Source of the DNA: Variovorax sp.
GTDB taxonomy: Bacteria; Pseudomonadota; Gammaproteobacteria; Burkholderiales; Burkholderiaceae_C
Direction: 5' to 3'
Length of the DNA stretch: 64,000 bases
NCBI GenBank assembly: GCA_017744935.1
Contig: JAGIAI010000018.1
Span: 39,742-103,741 of the forward strand
The notes under the pieces are model-generated. The model made no database searches and was not told where the DNA came from. It was given only the letters and a program-made list of their open reading frames with translations. Position numbers and translations under genes: made by a program. The number at the start of each line of letters is the position of its first letter. The first letter of the stretch is position 1. Shown here piece by piece: positions 34,129 through 43,279 of the stretch.

Positions 34129-35823
34129 TCAATTGAAGAATTTTGCGGCGGCCACCAGTGTGCGATAGACGCCCCATGCCAGCGGAATGCCGACCGCGAG
34201 CCACGCCAGCGAAACCACCGCAGGGCTCACCTTGTCGCTGCTACCCGCCGCGGCCATGCCCACTTCGGCCGCGAGGGCCTTTTCGTGCGCAAGCTTCTTC
34301 TCGTTGGCGAGTTCTTCGTCAGTCATGAAGTACTTGTCCGCCACGGGTCGCACCAGCAGGTTGCAGATCAACCCGATCACGAGCATGCCGACCAGGATGT
34401 ACATGGTCTGGTTGTAGACCTGCTCGCGCGGAATGCCAAGGCCGAGCTGGTATTCGCGCATGTAGTTCACGACGACCGGACCAAGGATGCCTGCAGTCGC
34501 CCACGCGGTCAGCAGGCGGCCGTGGATGGCGCCCACCATCTGCGTGCCGAACAGGTCGGCCAGATACGCCGGCACGGTCGCGAAACCGCCGCCGTACATC
34601 GACACGATGATGCAGCAGGCGCCGACGAACATCAGCTTGCTGCCGAGATTCGCCGAGCCCGGAATGCTCCAGTACAGCACCCCGCCGAGCACGAAGAACA
34701 CGGTATAGGTGAGCTTGCGCCCCAGCTTGTCCGACAGGCTCGCCCAGAAGAAGCGCCCGCCAATGTTGAAGAGCGACAGCAGCGCCGCGAAGCCGCCGGC
34801 CACTGCCGCGATGGCCGCGAGCTGCGTCTTGTCGAGTTCGCCGAACTTCTTGGCCACGCCGATCAGGTTGCCGCCGAAGACCTCCTGCAGCATCGGGCTG
34901 GCCATGCCGATCACGCCGATGCCGGCGCTCACGTTCATGGTGAGCACCATCCACACGAGCCAGAACTGCGGGATGCCCCACACCTTCTTCACGTGCACAT
35001 GGCGCTGCGTGATCATCGCGTTGCTGGTCTGCGCGGGCGGCGGGGTCCAGCCTTCAGGCTTCCAGCCGGTCGGCGGGACGCGGTAGCCCAGCGCGCCGCC
35101 GATCATGAAGACGAAATAGACGAGCGCCATGACGACGAAGGTCTGCATCACGCCCACGTCGGTCGGGGTGGAGAAGGCCTTCATCAGGTCCACCGCCAGC
35201 GGCGAGCCGATCATCGCGCCGCCGCCGAAGCCCATGATCGCCATGCCGGTCGCCATGCCACGCCGGTCGGGGAACCACTTGATCAGCGTGCTCACCGGCG
35301 AGATGTAGCCGAGCCCCAGCCCGATGCCACCGATCACGCCGGAGCCGATGATCATCAGCCAGAACTGGTGAAGGTGAATCCCCAGCGCCGAGATCAGCAT
35401 GCCGCCGCACCAGCAGACGGCCGAGACCACGCCCGCCTTGCGCGGGCCCGCACGTTCGAGCCAGCCGCCCCAGAGCGCAGCCGCACAACCGAGGAAGACG
35501 AAGAACAAGGTGTACATCCAGCCCAGCGTCGCGATGCGCCAGTCGCACCCGGTGGCGAAGAGCTCGGCGAAGAAGCTCATGTCGCTCGGGCAGGCCTTGG
35601 CGCCCGCACCAGCCGTCGACAGCGCCTTCGACAGCGGCAGCCAGAACACCGAGAAGCCGTAAGCCATGCCGATGCAGAGATGGATCGCCAGCGCAGCCGG
35701 CGGGACCAGCCAGCGGTTGAAGCCGGCCCCCGCGATGATCCGTTCCTTGTCGAGAAAACCCGGTGCCGGCCCGGCGACGCCGATACCGTCCCCGCCGAGG
35801 ACACCTGCACTTGAACCTGTCAT
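34129..35823 (-). CDS. OFA-family major facilitator (oxalate/formate antiporter-like)
   Basis: A 564-residue membrane transporter with about 12 helices (for example LAIHLCIGMAYGFSVFWLP and WMYTLFFVFLGCAAALWGG), MFS motif FPDRRGMATGMAIMGFGGGA and a large loop near the middle (KPEGWTPPP). The OFA group exchanges formate, oxalate or other small acids. It is upstream of, and on the same strand as, the NAD-linked formate dehydrogenase, which supports a role in bringing formate or oxalate into the cell. I start it at MTGSSAGVL, with an AGGAG ribosome-binding site nine bases upstream. Confidence 0.9.
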   Translation of the reverse strand: MTGSSAGVLGGDGIGVAGPAPGFLDKERIIAGAGFNRWLVPPAALAIHLCIGMAYGFSVFWLPLSKALSTAGAGAKACPSDMSFFAELFATGCDWRIATLGWMYTLFFVFLGCAAALWGGWLERAGPRKAGVVSAVCWCGGMLISALGIHLHQFWLMIIGSGVIGGIGLGLGYISPVSTLIKWFPDRRGMATGMAIMGFGGGAMIGSPLAVDLMKAFSTPTDVGVMQTFVVMALVYFVFMIGGALGYRVPPTGWKPEGWTPPPAQTSNAMITQRHVHVKKVWGIPQFWLVWMVLTMNVSAGIGVIGMASPMLQEVFGGNLIGVAKKFGELDKTQLAAIAAVAGGFAALLSLFNIGGRFFWASLSDKLGRKLTYTVFFVLGGVLYWSIPGSANLGSKLMFVGACCIIVSMYGGGFATVPAYLADLFGTQMVGAIHGRLLTAWATAGILGPVVVNYMREYQLGLGIPREQVYNQTMYILVGMLVIGLICNLLVRPVADKYFMTDEELANEKKLAHEKALAAEVGMAAAGSSDKVSPAVVSLAWLAVGIPLAWGVYRTLVAAAKFFN

Positions 35824-35914
35824 GGATGTAACTCCTGTTGTGATCTTGAGCGCCCTCTGCTGGGGCCCCCGGAGTGTCACAAGGACTGTTACAAATCGTC
35901 AAGCAGGTTTGACC

Positions 35915-36865
35915 CTATAACGATCCCCCCAGCGTTCCGCTGTGCTGGCCGACTTGGTCGAGCCATTCCGGCGCCTGCAGCAGGTCGAGTGCCGCGCCCA
36001 ATGCGCGCGATGGCCGCACGCCCTGTTGCGTCATGAAGCCGATGGGTGTCTGCACATCCGGTTCGACGAGCGGCAGCGCCTCCAGCTCGCGATGGTCGCG
36101 TGCCGCGGCGACCATTGCGCCGGGCAACACACTGCAGACCTTCCCCGCCACCGCACCGAGCACCAGCGTCAGTACGGAGTTGGTCTCGATCGCCGGCGTG
36201 ACCGTCTTGCCGCTGGCACGAAACGCCTGGTCGATGATGGCGCGGTTGTGCATGTCGGGCGTCAGCAGACAGAGCGGCAGAGCAGCCGCATCCGCCCACG
36301 TGATCGGATGGCCGATGCGCAGCATGTCCGCAGCCGGCCGCTCCGCCCGCCGCAACAGGAAGTAATGCTCGACGCTCTGCGGCCAGGCGTCGAGCTTCAC
36401 CTCGCGCAGGTGCATGCGCTCGATGTAGCCCAGCGCCAGGTCGAGCGAGAGGGTTTCGAGGCCGGTTTCGAGCTGCTGCGAGCTCATCGTGAGCACCGAC
36501 GGAACGATGCCCGGATGCCGCTGCTGCAGCATTGCCGCAAAGCGCGCCAGCATCGGGATGGCCGTCGGCACCGCCGCCATGCGCAGGTGGCCGCAGGGCT
36601 TGCCTTCCTCGCTGCGCAGTTCCTGCTGCAGCACTTCGCTTTCGCGGAGCATCCGCTGCGCAGTCGCCAGCACGCGCTCGCCTTCATGCGTGAGGCCGAC
36701 GTACGTACGACCACGCCGCACGATCACCACGTCGTACTCAGCCTCCAGCGCGCGCAGCGCATTCGACAGCGCCGGCTGCGTGATGTGGCACGCCTCGGCG
36801 GCGCGGCCGAAGTGACGGTGCTCGTCGAGCGCGACGAGATAGCGCATCGAGGCGAGCAGGTTCAT
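35915..36865 (-). CDS. LysR-family regulator upstream of the formate transporter (OxyR/HTH type)
   Basis: A 316-residue LysR regulator: helix-turn-helix at 1-60 (MRYLVALDEHRHFGRAAEACHITQPALSNALRALE) and effector domain about 90-300. The N-terminal style resembles OxyR-like members (HFGRAAEACHITQPALS). It lies on the same strand just upstream of the transporter and the NAD-linked formate dehydrogenase genes, with a 91-base gap; it probably regulates them. Its upstream neighbour mrp ends 16 bases before it. Confidence 0.9.
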   Translation of the reverse strand: MNLLASMRYLVALDEHRHFGRAAEACHITQPALSNALRALEAEYDVVIVRRGRTYVGLTHEGERVLATAQRMLRESEVLQQELRSEEGKPCGHLRMAAVPTAIPMLARFAAMLQQRHPGIVPSVLTMSSQQLETGLETLSLDLALGYIERMHLREVKLDAWPQSVEHYFLLRRAERPAADMLRIGHPITWADAAALPLCLLTPDMHNRAIIDQAFRASGKTVTPAIETNSVLTLVLGAVAGKVCSVLPGAMVAAARDHRELEALPLVEPDVQTPIGFMTQQGVRPSRALGAALDLLQAPEWLDQVGQHSGTLGGSL

Positions 36866-36881
36866 GCGAGCGGTGCAGGCC

Positions 36882-37973
36882 TCAGGTGTTCTTGCTGATC
36901 GTGATCGTCGGGAACTTGGACGAGAAGTCCTTGGCCTTCTCCGCGATGCCCACCGCGACGCGCCGCGCAACCGCCTTGTAGATGCCGGCCACTTCGCCAT
37001 CGGGGTCGGCCACCACCGTCGGCTTGCCGCTGTCGGCCTGCAGGCGGATGTTGATGTCCAGCGGCAGTGCGCCTAGGTAGTCCATCTTGTACTGCTCGGC
37101 CATCTTCTTGCCGCCCTCGGCGCCGAAGATGTGCTCCACATGGCCACAGTTCGAGCACACGTGCACCGCCATGTTCTCGACGATGCCGAGGATCGGCACG
37201 CCGACCTTCTCGAACATCTTGATGCCCTTCTTCGCGTCCAGCAGCGCGATGTCCTGCGGCGTGGTGACGATCACCGCGCCGGTCATCGGCACGCGCTGCG
37301 AGAGGGTGAGCTGGATGTCGCCGGTCCCGGGCGGCATGTCGACGATGAGGTAGTCGAGGTCCTTCCAGTTGGTCTGGCGCAGGAGCTGCTCCAGCGCCTG
37401 CGTCGCCATCGGGCCACGCCAGATCATGGCTTCGTCCTGATCGACGAGGAAGCCGATCGACATCACCTGCACGCCGTGGTTCTCCAGCGGCTCCATGGTC
37501 TTGCCGTCCTCGCTCTCGGGCCGGCGGTCGATGCCGAGCATCATCGGCTGGCTCGGCCCGTAGATGTCGGCGTCGAGCAGCCCGACCTTTGCGCCCTCGG
37601 CCGCGAGCGCGAGTGCGAGGTTGGCGGCCGTGGTGCTCTTGCCTACACCGCCCTTGCCCGAGGCGACCGCGATGATGTTCTTCACGTTGGGCATCAGCTG
37701 CACGCCGCGCTGCACGGCATGGCTGATGACCTTGGTCGTGATGTTGACCGAGACGTTTCCGACGCCCGGCACCGCCTTCGCCGCCGCCACGAGCGCCTTG
37801 CGCATCTCGGGCACCTGGCTTTTGGCCGGATAGCCGAGCTCGATGTCGAACGAGACGTCGTCGCCCTGGATCTGGACGTTCTTCAACGCCTTGGTGCTGA
37901 CGAAATCCTTGCCGGTATTGGGGTCCTGGACCGCCTGTAGTGCGCTTGCGAGCGCCTCTTGTGTAACTGCCAT
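36882..37973 (-). CDS. mrp: Mrp/ApbC iron-sulfur cluster carrier ATPase
   Basis: A 363-residue cytosolic P-loop protein that carries [4Fe-4S] clusters to target enzymes. An N-terminal MIP18-like domain (about 5-85) precedes the deviant Walker A motif SGKGGVGKSTTAANLA, DADIYGPSQP, and the cluster-binding CSNC pair near the C-terminus. Length is normal. The many iron-sulfur subunits in the adjacent formate dehydrogenases are natural clients, but Mrp is a housekeeping protein in this group. It is divergent from a CysB-type regulator across 156 bases. Confidence 0.94.
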   Translation of the reverse strand: MAVTQEALASALQAVQDPNTGKDFVSTKALKNVQIQGDDVSFDIELGYPAKSQVPEMRKALVAAAKAVPGVGNVSVNITTKVISHAVQRGVQLMPNVKNIIAVASGKGGVGKSTTAANLALALAAEGAKVGLLDADIYGPSQPMMLGIDRRPESEDGKTMEPLENHGVQVMSIGFLVDQDEAMIWRGPMATQALEQLLRQTNWKDLDYLIVDMPPGTGDIQLTLSQRVPMTGAVIVTTPQDIALLDAKKGIKMFEKVGVPILGIVENMAVHVCSNCGHVEHIFGAEGGKKMAEQYKMDYLGALPLDINIRLQADSGKPTVVADPDGEVAGIYKAVARRVAVGIAEKAKDFSSKFPTITISKNT

Positions 37974-38129
37974 CTGGGTAACTCCTGAATGGCGGCTAGT
38001 CTAGTGCGGTGGCGGAAGACGCTCCTGCAGCGCGGCGATTGCCCATCGGCGGCAAAGATCATTTCCCCATTTGGAACCAACGATTCGTTCGTTCGCGATC
38101 GGCGGGCCCGTCGGGACAATGAACGTCTC

Positions 38130-39071
38130 ATGAATTTCCAACAACTGCGCTCGGTGCGCGAAGCCGTGCGCTGCGGCTTCAATCTGACCGAAGTCGCTCA
38201 TCAGCTTCACACCTCACAGCCGGGCGTCAGCCGACAGATCCGCGAACTCGAGGAGGAACTCGGCATCGAGCTCTTCGTGCGCGCGGGCAAGCGGCTTACG
38301 GGCCTCACCGAACCCGGCGGCCATCTGCTGCCGATCATCGAGCGGATGCTGATGGAGAGCTCGAACCTCCGGCTCGCGGGCCAGGAGTTCGTCGCGCGGC
38401 AGACCGGGCTGCTCTCGGTCGCTGCCACGCACTCGCAGGCACGCTACGCGCTGCCGGTGGCGGTTCAGGAATTCCGGGCCCAGTTCCCCGACGTGAAGCT
38501 GCATCTGCACCAGGGCTCACCCAAGCAGATTGCGCAGATGCTGCTCGATGGCGAGGTTGACGTCGGCATCGCGACCGAGGCGCTTGGCGACTATCCGCAA
38601 CTCGTCGCGCTGCCCTGCTATCGCTGGACGCACTCTGTCGTGGTGCCGCCGGGGCATCCGCTGTTGAACGAGCCGCTGACTCTGGAAGCGCTCGCGAAGC
38701 ATCCGCTGATCACCTACGACACCGGCTTCACCGGCCGCACGCGCATCGACAGGGCTTTCGGGGAACGTGGACTCGCGCCCAACATCGTGCTGACAGCGAT
38801 GGATGCGGATGTCATCAAGACCTATGCGCAACTGGGCATGGGCGTGGGCATCGTCGCCGGCATCGCCTACGAGGCCGAGCGCGATACCCAGCTTCGGGCA
38901 CTCGACGCCGGCGAGCTGTTCGGCATCCACCTGACGAAGCTCGCGGTACGGCGCGGCAGCTACCTGCGCGGCTATGTGCATGCCTTCATCGAGTCGTTCG
39001 CGCCAACGCTGTCGCGCGAGACGGTCGAAAAGGCGCTGGCGGACGATCCCGCGGAGCAGTTCGCATCCTGA
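38130..39071 (+). CDS. CysB/Cbl-type LysR regulator
   Basis: A 313-residue regulator of the CysB subgroup: MNFQQLRSVREAVRCGFNLTEVA start, SQPGVSRQIRELEEELGIELFVRAGKRL helix-turn-helix, and an effector domain with THSQARYALP and TYDTGFTGRTRID, characteristic of sensing O-acetylserine, sulfate or sulfonate metabolites. It may govern sulfur assimilation genes elsewhere. I chose the ATG at 38130 because homologues start with MNFQQLR; the reading frame stays open 141 bases upstream. Confidence 0.91.
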   Translation: MNFQQLRSVREAVRCGFNLTEVAHQLHTSQPGVSRQIRELEEELGIELFVRAGKRLTGLTEPGGHLLPIIERMLMESSNLRLAGQEFVARQTGLLSVAATHSQARYALPVAVQEFRAQFPDVKLHLHQGSPKQIAQMLLDGEVDVGIATEALGDYPQLVALPCYRWTHSVVVPPGHPLLNEPLTLEALAKHPLITYDTGFTGRTRIDRAFGERGLAPNIVLTAMDADVIKTYAQLGMGVGIVAGIAYEAERDTQLRALDAGELFGIHLTKLAVRRGSYLRGYVHAFIESFAPTLSRETVEKALADDPAEQFAS

Positions 39072-39104
39072 TCGCCCGGGACGGGGTACGCTTGCGCCCA
39101 GCGC

Positions 39105-40370
39105 ATGCCCTCTGACCCGAAAGAACCACCAAGCTCCGCAAGCTCGCCGACGGGTCTGGTCCTGACCGGGGGCGGGGCGCGAGCGGCCTACCAGGTCGGC
39201 GTGCTGCAGGCGATCGGCCGGCTGCGGCGCAGCGCCGGCGAACGCTCGCGCATCAACCCTTTCCAGATCATTACCGGCACGTCGGCGGGTGCGATCAATG
39301 CGGCCGCCCTCGCGTGCGGTGCCGACGATTTCGAGGCCACGGTGCGCATGATCGGGCGCGCGTGGTCGGGGCTCGGACCCGGACAGATCTACCGTGCCGA
39401 TGCGCTGAGCGTGGTGCGCAGCGATGCGCCCTGGGCGCGTCTCCTTTCTGCCGGGTGGCTCATCGCCAAGTGGCGGCGCAGCGGCCTGCGCTCGCTGCTC
39501 GACAACGCGCCGCTGCGCCAGGTGCTTGAACAGATGGTGCCGCTGCAACGACTGGGCGACCTGATGGCCAAGGGTCACCTCGATGCATTGGCGGTGACCG
39601 CATCGAGCTACGGATCGGGCGAGCACGTCACCTTCTATCAGGCCGGTCCGCAGCAACAGCCCTGGGTCCGGTCGAAGCGGGTGGCGGTGCCGGTGCAGAT
39701 CACCTACGACCATCTGCTCGCGTCCTCGGCAATCCCTTTCGTGTTCCCCGCGACTGCTCTCGACATGGGCGGTCACGTGGAGTACTTCGGCGATGGTTCC
39801 ATGCGCCAGTCGGCACCACTTTCCGCGGCCATTCATCTGGGCGCTCGACGGGTCCTCGCGATCGGCTCTGGCCGTGTGGAGGAGCCTCAGGCGGTGCTGG
39901 CACCAAACGCACTTACCGGCTACCCGTCGCTTGCGCAGATTGCGGGGCACGCGCTGTCTAGCATCTTTCTGGATTCGCTGACCGCTGACGTCGAACGCGT
40001 GCGCCGCATCAACGCGACGCTTTCGCTGATCCCCCTGGAAGAGCGCCACCGCACCTCGCTGCGTCACGTCGAGTTGCTGCTGATTGCGCCTTCGCAGCGA
40101 GTGGACGTCATCGCCGCACGGCACGCATACGCCCTGCCGCCCGCGGTGCGCAGCCTGCTCGGCGAGCCTTCGGTGCCGCGCGCGGCGGAAGCACTCAAGG
40201 GTGCGGCGCTTGCCAGCTATCTGCTGTTCGAGAAAGCCTTCACCCGCGAACTGATCGCGCTCGGGCGGTCGGACGCCATGGAGCAGCGCAACGCGATCCG
40301 GAAGTTCTTCGGATGGAGACGCAGCGAAGACCCGCAGACCGGCCTCAAGGTTCAGCGCCGAGACGCTTGA
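39105..40370 (+). CDS. Patatin-like phospholipase
   Basis: A 421-residue lipid hydrolase. The oxyanion hole GGGARAAYQVGVLQAIG (about 22-38), the nucleophile serine in GTSAG (about 58-62) and the catalytic aspartate in FGDGSMRQ are all present, so it should be active. C-terminal sequence beyond about 330 includes DUF3336-like helical material. No signal peptide is seen; it is probably cytosolic or peripheral. Substrate unknown. The 3' end overlaps a convergent acetyltransferase gene by 26 bases. Confidence 0.9.
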   Translation: MPSDPKEPPSSASSPTGLVLTGGGARAAYQVGVLQAIGRLRRSAGERSRINPFQIITGTSAGAINAAALACGADDFEATVRMIGRAWSGLGPGQIYRADALSVVRSDAPWARLLSAGWLIAKWRRSGLRSLLDNAPLRQVLEQMVPLQRLGDLMAKGHLDALAVTASSYGSGEHVTFYQAGPQQQPWVRSKRVAVPVQITYDHLLASSAIPFVFPATALDMGGHVEYFGDGSMRQSAPLSAAIHLGARRVLAIGSGRVEEPQAVLAPNALTGYPSLAQIAGHALSSIFLDSLTADVERVRRINATLSLIPLEERHRTSLRHVELLLIAPSQRVDVIAARHAYALPPAVRSLLGEPSVPRAAEALKGAALASYLLFEKAFTRELIALGRSDAMEQRNAIRKFFGWRRSEDPQTGLKVQRRDA

Positions 40371-40812
40371 CCATTCGCACCGCGTCTTCCACGTCCTCGT
40401 AATAGCCCGGGCTGGAGGCGTATTCGGTGAAACCATGCCGCCGATAGAAGGCCTTGGCGGTTGCATTGCCGATCCGTGCTTCGAGGCGAATCGCGCGCAT
40501 GCCCGCCACGGCCGCGGTGGCTTCCAGCCAGGTCAGGAGCGCGGAGCCCACGCCCGAGCGGCGCTGCTGGGCGCGCACCGCGAAGAGCGCGATGTGCGCA
40601 TCTTCGTCCCCGTACTGCATGATCCCGAAGCCGAGGAGCACGCCGTCGCGGCGCGCGACGGCCACGTTGGTCTCCTCGCTGCGGATGGCGCGCAACACGC
40701 GGCGCTCCGTCCAGCGCCACGAAAGGCCCCGCTCGATCGCATCGCGGGAAAGCTCCGCGATCTCCCGGGCGTCGGCCGCCTGGGCGAGGGTGATTTCGTA
40801 AGCGGTGATCAC
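40345..40812 (-). CDS. GNAT acetyltransferase
   Basis: A 155-residue acetyltransferase from a GTG at 40812 (ITAYEITLAQAADAREIAELSRDAIE). The acetyl-CoA motif A is VRAQQRRSGVGSALLTWLEATA, followed by RLEARIGNATAKAFYRRHGF, a strong GNAT signature. Substrate is unknown. It is convergent with the patatin gene (26-base overlap) and divergent from metG. Confidence 0.88.
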   Translation of the reverse strand: MITAYEITLAQAADAREIAELSRDAIERGLSWRWTERRVLRAIRSEETNVAVARRDGVLLGFGIMQYGDEDAHIALFAVRAQQRRSGVGSALLTWLEATAAVAGMRAIRLEARIGNATAKAFYRRHGFTEYASSPGYYEDVEDAVRMVKRLGAEP

Positions 40813-40853
40813 GGTGGAACTCCGGTCGGCGGGACGACTATAGCCCCGCAACC

Positions 40854-40859
40854 TAAAAT
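40854..40859 (+). promoter_or_regulatory. Probable metG -10 box (TAAAAT)
   Basis: A good -10 hexamer 85 bases before the metG ATG. The base run 17 upstream is a poor -35, so the promoter may rely on other contacts. Confidence 0.4.
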
Positions 40860-40943
40860 GCGTGTCCTTCCGCCGGCCCGGCGGCAGCCGCCGCAATCCG
40901 GGCCAGCCCTGTTTCTGATCTCCCCCGAAAGCGCCCCCGCGAT

Positions 40944-43022
40944 ATGTCCCAGCGCAAAATCTTCGTCACCACCGCCCTGCCCTACGCCAACGGCAAGTTC
41001 CACGTTGGCCACATCATGGAATACATCCAGGCCGACATCTGGGTGCGCTTCCAGCGCATGCAGGGGCACATGGTGCACTTCGTGGGTGCCGACGATGCGC
41101 ATGGGGCGCCGATCATGATCGCGGCCGAAAAGGCCGGCAAAACGCCCCAGCAATTCGTCGGCGAAATCGCCGCGGGCCGCAAGGAATACCTCGACGGCTT
41201 CCACATCCGCTTCGACAACTGGCACTCGACCGACAGCGCCGAGAACACCGAACTCGCGCAAGGCATCTACAAGAAGCTCAAGGCCGGCGGCATGATCGCC
41301 ACGCGCACCATCGAGCAGTTCTACGACCCGGTGAAGGGCATGTTCCTGCCCGACCGCTACATCAAGGGCGAGTGTCCGGTGTGCCACGCCAAGGACCAAT
41401 ACGGGGACGCCTGCGAGGTGTGCAGCAGCGTCTATTCGCCGACCGAACTCATCAACCCCTACTCGACGCTGACCGGCGCGACACCCGAGCTGCGCAGCTC
41501 GGAGCACTTCTTCTTCAAGCTCTCCGACCCGCAGGTGGTCGACTTCCTCAAGACCTGGACGCAGGACGGCAAGCTGCAGCCCGAGATGGCCCGCAAGGCC
41601 AGCGAATGGTTCGAGGCCGGCATGGCCGACTGGGACATCTCCCGCGACGCGCCCTACTTCGGCATCGAGATCCCCGACGCGCCGGGCAAGTACTTCTACG
41701 TTTGGCTCGATGCGCCTGTGGGCTATCTCGCGAGCCTGAAGAACCACTTCGACAAGGGGCAAGCCGCCAACCACTGGCACGAGCCGTCGCGCACCACACA
41801 AAGCTTCGACGACTTCGTGGTCGACCCGTCCGTGGAGCAGGTGCACTTCATCGGCAAGGACATCGTCTACTTCCACACGTTGTTCTGGCCCGCGATGCTG
41901 CAGTTCAGCGGCCGCAAGACGCCGAACCAGGTCAATGTGCACGGCTTCATCACGGTCTCCGGCGAGAAGATGAGCAAGAGCCGCGGCACCGGCATCGATC
42001 CGCTCAAGTACCTCTCGATCGGCATGAACCCCGAGTGGCTGCGCTACTACATCGCGGCCAAGCTCAACGCGAAGGTGGAAGACGTCGACTTCAACCCGGA
42101 CGACTTCATCGCGCGCGTGAACGCCGACCTGATCGGCAAGTACATCAACATCGCGAGCCGCGCGGCAGGCTTCATTGCCAAGCGCTTCGGCGGCAAGCTA
42201 GGTACCGTGTCTGCGGACGGCACCGCGCTGCTCTCGGCGTTGCAGGCCGCTTCGGCGCAGATGCAGACGCTCTACGACACCCGCGACTTCGCACGCGCGC
42301 TGCGCGAAATCATGGGGCTGGCCGACAAGGTCAACGAGTACGTCGACCAGAACAAGCCCTGGGAACTCGCGAAGAAGGAAGGCATGGATGCGCGCCTGCA
42401 CGATGTGTGCACTGCCTGCATCGAGGCCTTCCGCCTGCTGACGATCTACCTGAAGCCGGTGCTGCCGGCGCTCGCGGCGCAGGTCGAAGCCTTCCTCGGC
42501 ACCGCGCCGCTGGTGTCGGCCGATGCCGGCAGGCTGCTCGGCGCGGACCATGCGATCAACGACTACAAGCACCTGATGCAGCGCGTCGATGCCAAGCAGC
42601 TCGACCAGCTCTTCGAGGCGCCCGAGCCGGTCGCAGCGCCCGCTGCGGCAACGGAACTCCCTGGCGGCGAAGGCATCGCGCCGACGATCACCATCGACGA
42701 CTTCGCGAAGATCGACCTGCGCATCGCGAAGATCGTGGAATGCCAGAAGGTCGAAGGGTCGACCAAGCTGCTGCATCTCACGCTCGACGTGGGCGAAGGC
42801 AAGACGCGCAATGTGTTTTCGGGCATCGCGTCGGTCTACCAGCCCGAACAGCTCGTGGGCAAGCTCACCGTCATGGTCGCCAACCTCGCGCCGCGCAAGA
42901 TGAAGTTCGGCGTCTCCGAAGGCATGGTGCTGGCCGCCAGCCATGCGGACGAGAAGGCGACGCCGGGCATCTACGTGCTCGAACCCTGGCCCGGCGCCAT
43001 CCCGGGCATGCGAGTGCGTTGA
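40944..43022 (+). CDS. metG: Methionyl-tRNA synthetase
   Basis: A 692-residue class I aminoacyl-tRNA synthetase that charges tRNA-Met. It has the HIGH-type motif in [14 protein letters not shown], a zinc knuckle ([17 protein letters not shown]), the KMSKS loop in [11 protein letters not shown], an anticodon-binding helical region (about 400-540), and a C-terminal EMAP-II/Trbp111 tRNA-binding domain (about 585-692; [20 protein letters not shown]). This is the long dimeric form. Its stop overlaps the start of the small lipoprotein gene by one base. Confidence 0.97.
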   Translation: MSQRKIFVTTALPYANGKFHVGHIMEYIQADIWVRFQRMQGHMVHFVGADDAHGAPIMIAAEKAGKTPQQFVGEIAAGRKEYLDGFHIRFDNWHSTDSAENTELAQGIYKKLKAGGMIATRTIEQFYDPVKGMFLPDRYIKGECPVCHAKDQYGDACEVCSSVYSPTELINPYSTLTGATPELRSSEHFFFKLSDPQVVDFLKTWTQDGKLQPEMARKASEWFEAGMADWDISRDAPYFGIEIPDAPGKYFYVWLDAPVGYLASLKNHFDKGQAANHWHEPSRTTQSFDDFVVDPSVEQVHFIGKDIVYFHTLFWPAMLQFSGRKTPNQVNVHGFITVSGEKMSKSRGTGIDPLKYLSIGMNPEWLRYYIAAKLNAKVEDVDFNPDDFIARVNADLIGKYINIASRAAGFIAKRFGGKLGTVSADGTALLSALQAASAQMQTLYDTRDFARALREIMGLADKVNEYVDQNKPWELAKKEGMDARLHDVCTACIEAFRLLTIYLKPVLPALAAQVEAFLGTAPLVSADAGRLLGADHAINDYKHLMQRVDAKQLDQLFEAPEPVAAPAAATELPGGEGIAPTITIDDFAKIDLRIAKIVECQKVEGSTKLLHLTLDVGEGKTRNVFSGIASVYQPEQLVGKLTVMVANLAPRKMKFGVSEGMVLAASHADEKATPGIYVLEPWPGAIPGMRVR

Positions 43023-43243
43023 TGACGGCGCGGCGCGTTGGTCTGTTCATCGTGCTCGCGATGTCGGTCGCAGTGGCCGGGTGTGCCGTCGCAAGCGCAG
43101 CAGTCACCGTCACGAGCACCGCGGTGAGCGTGGGCGCCGGCGCCGTCGGCCTTGCGGCCGATGCGGCAATCGGCACCGCGCGCATCACCGGCAAGGCAGT
43201 GGGCGCCGCCGCCGATGCAGTACTGCCCGGCGACTCGAAATAA
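43022..43243 (+). CDS. Small Ala/Val-rich lipoprotein
   Basis: A 73-residue predicted lipoprotein with lipobox VAVAGC (mature cysteine about residue 21) and a low-complexity Ala/Val/Thr tail that ends PGDSK. No domain recognised. Its ATG shares one base with the metG stop codon, so it is probably translated by re-initiation. Alternatively it could be a membrane-embedded peptide without a fixed fold. Confidence 0.75.
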   Translation: MTARRVGLFIVLAMSVAVAGCAVASAAVTVTSTAVSVGAGAVGLAADAAIGTARITGKAVGAAADAVLPGDSK

Positions 43244-43279
43244 TCCCTTCGTCGCGGGGGCGCGCCCACAATAGCCCTC

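Noticed and set aside
32755..35814. A 1019-residue frame antisense to the diaphorase and transporter genes
   Set aside because: Same reason: an Arg/His/Ala-rich mirror of well-supported genes, with no domains.
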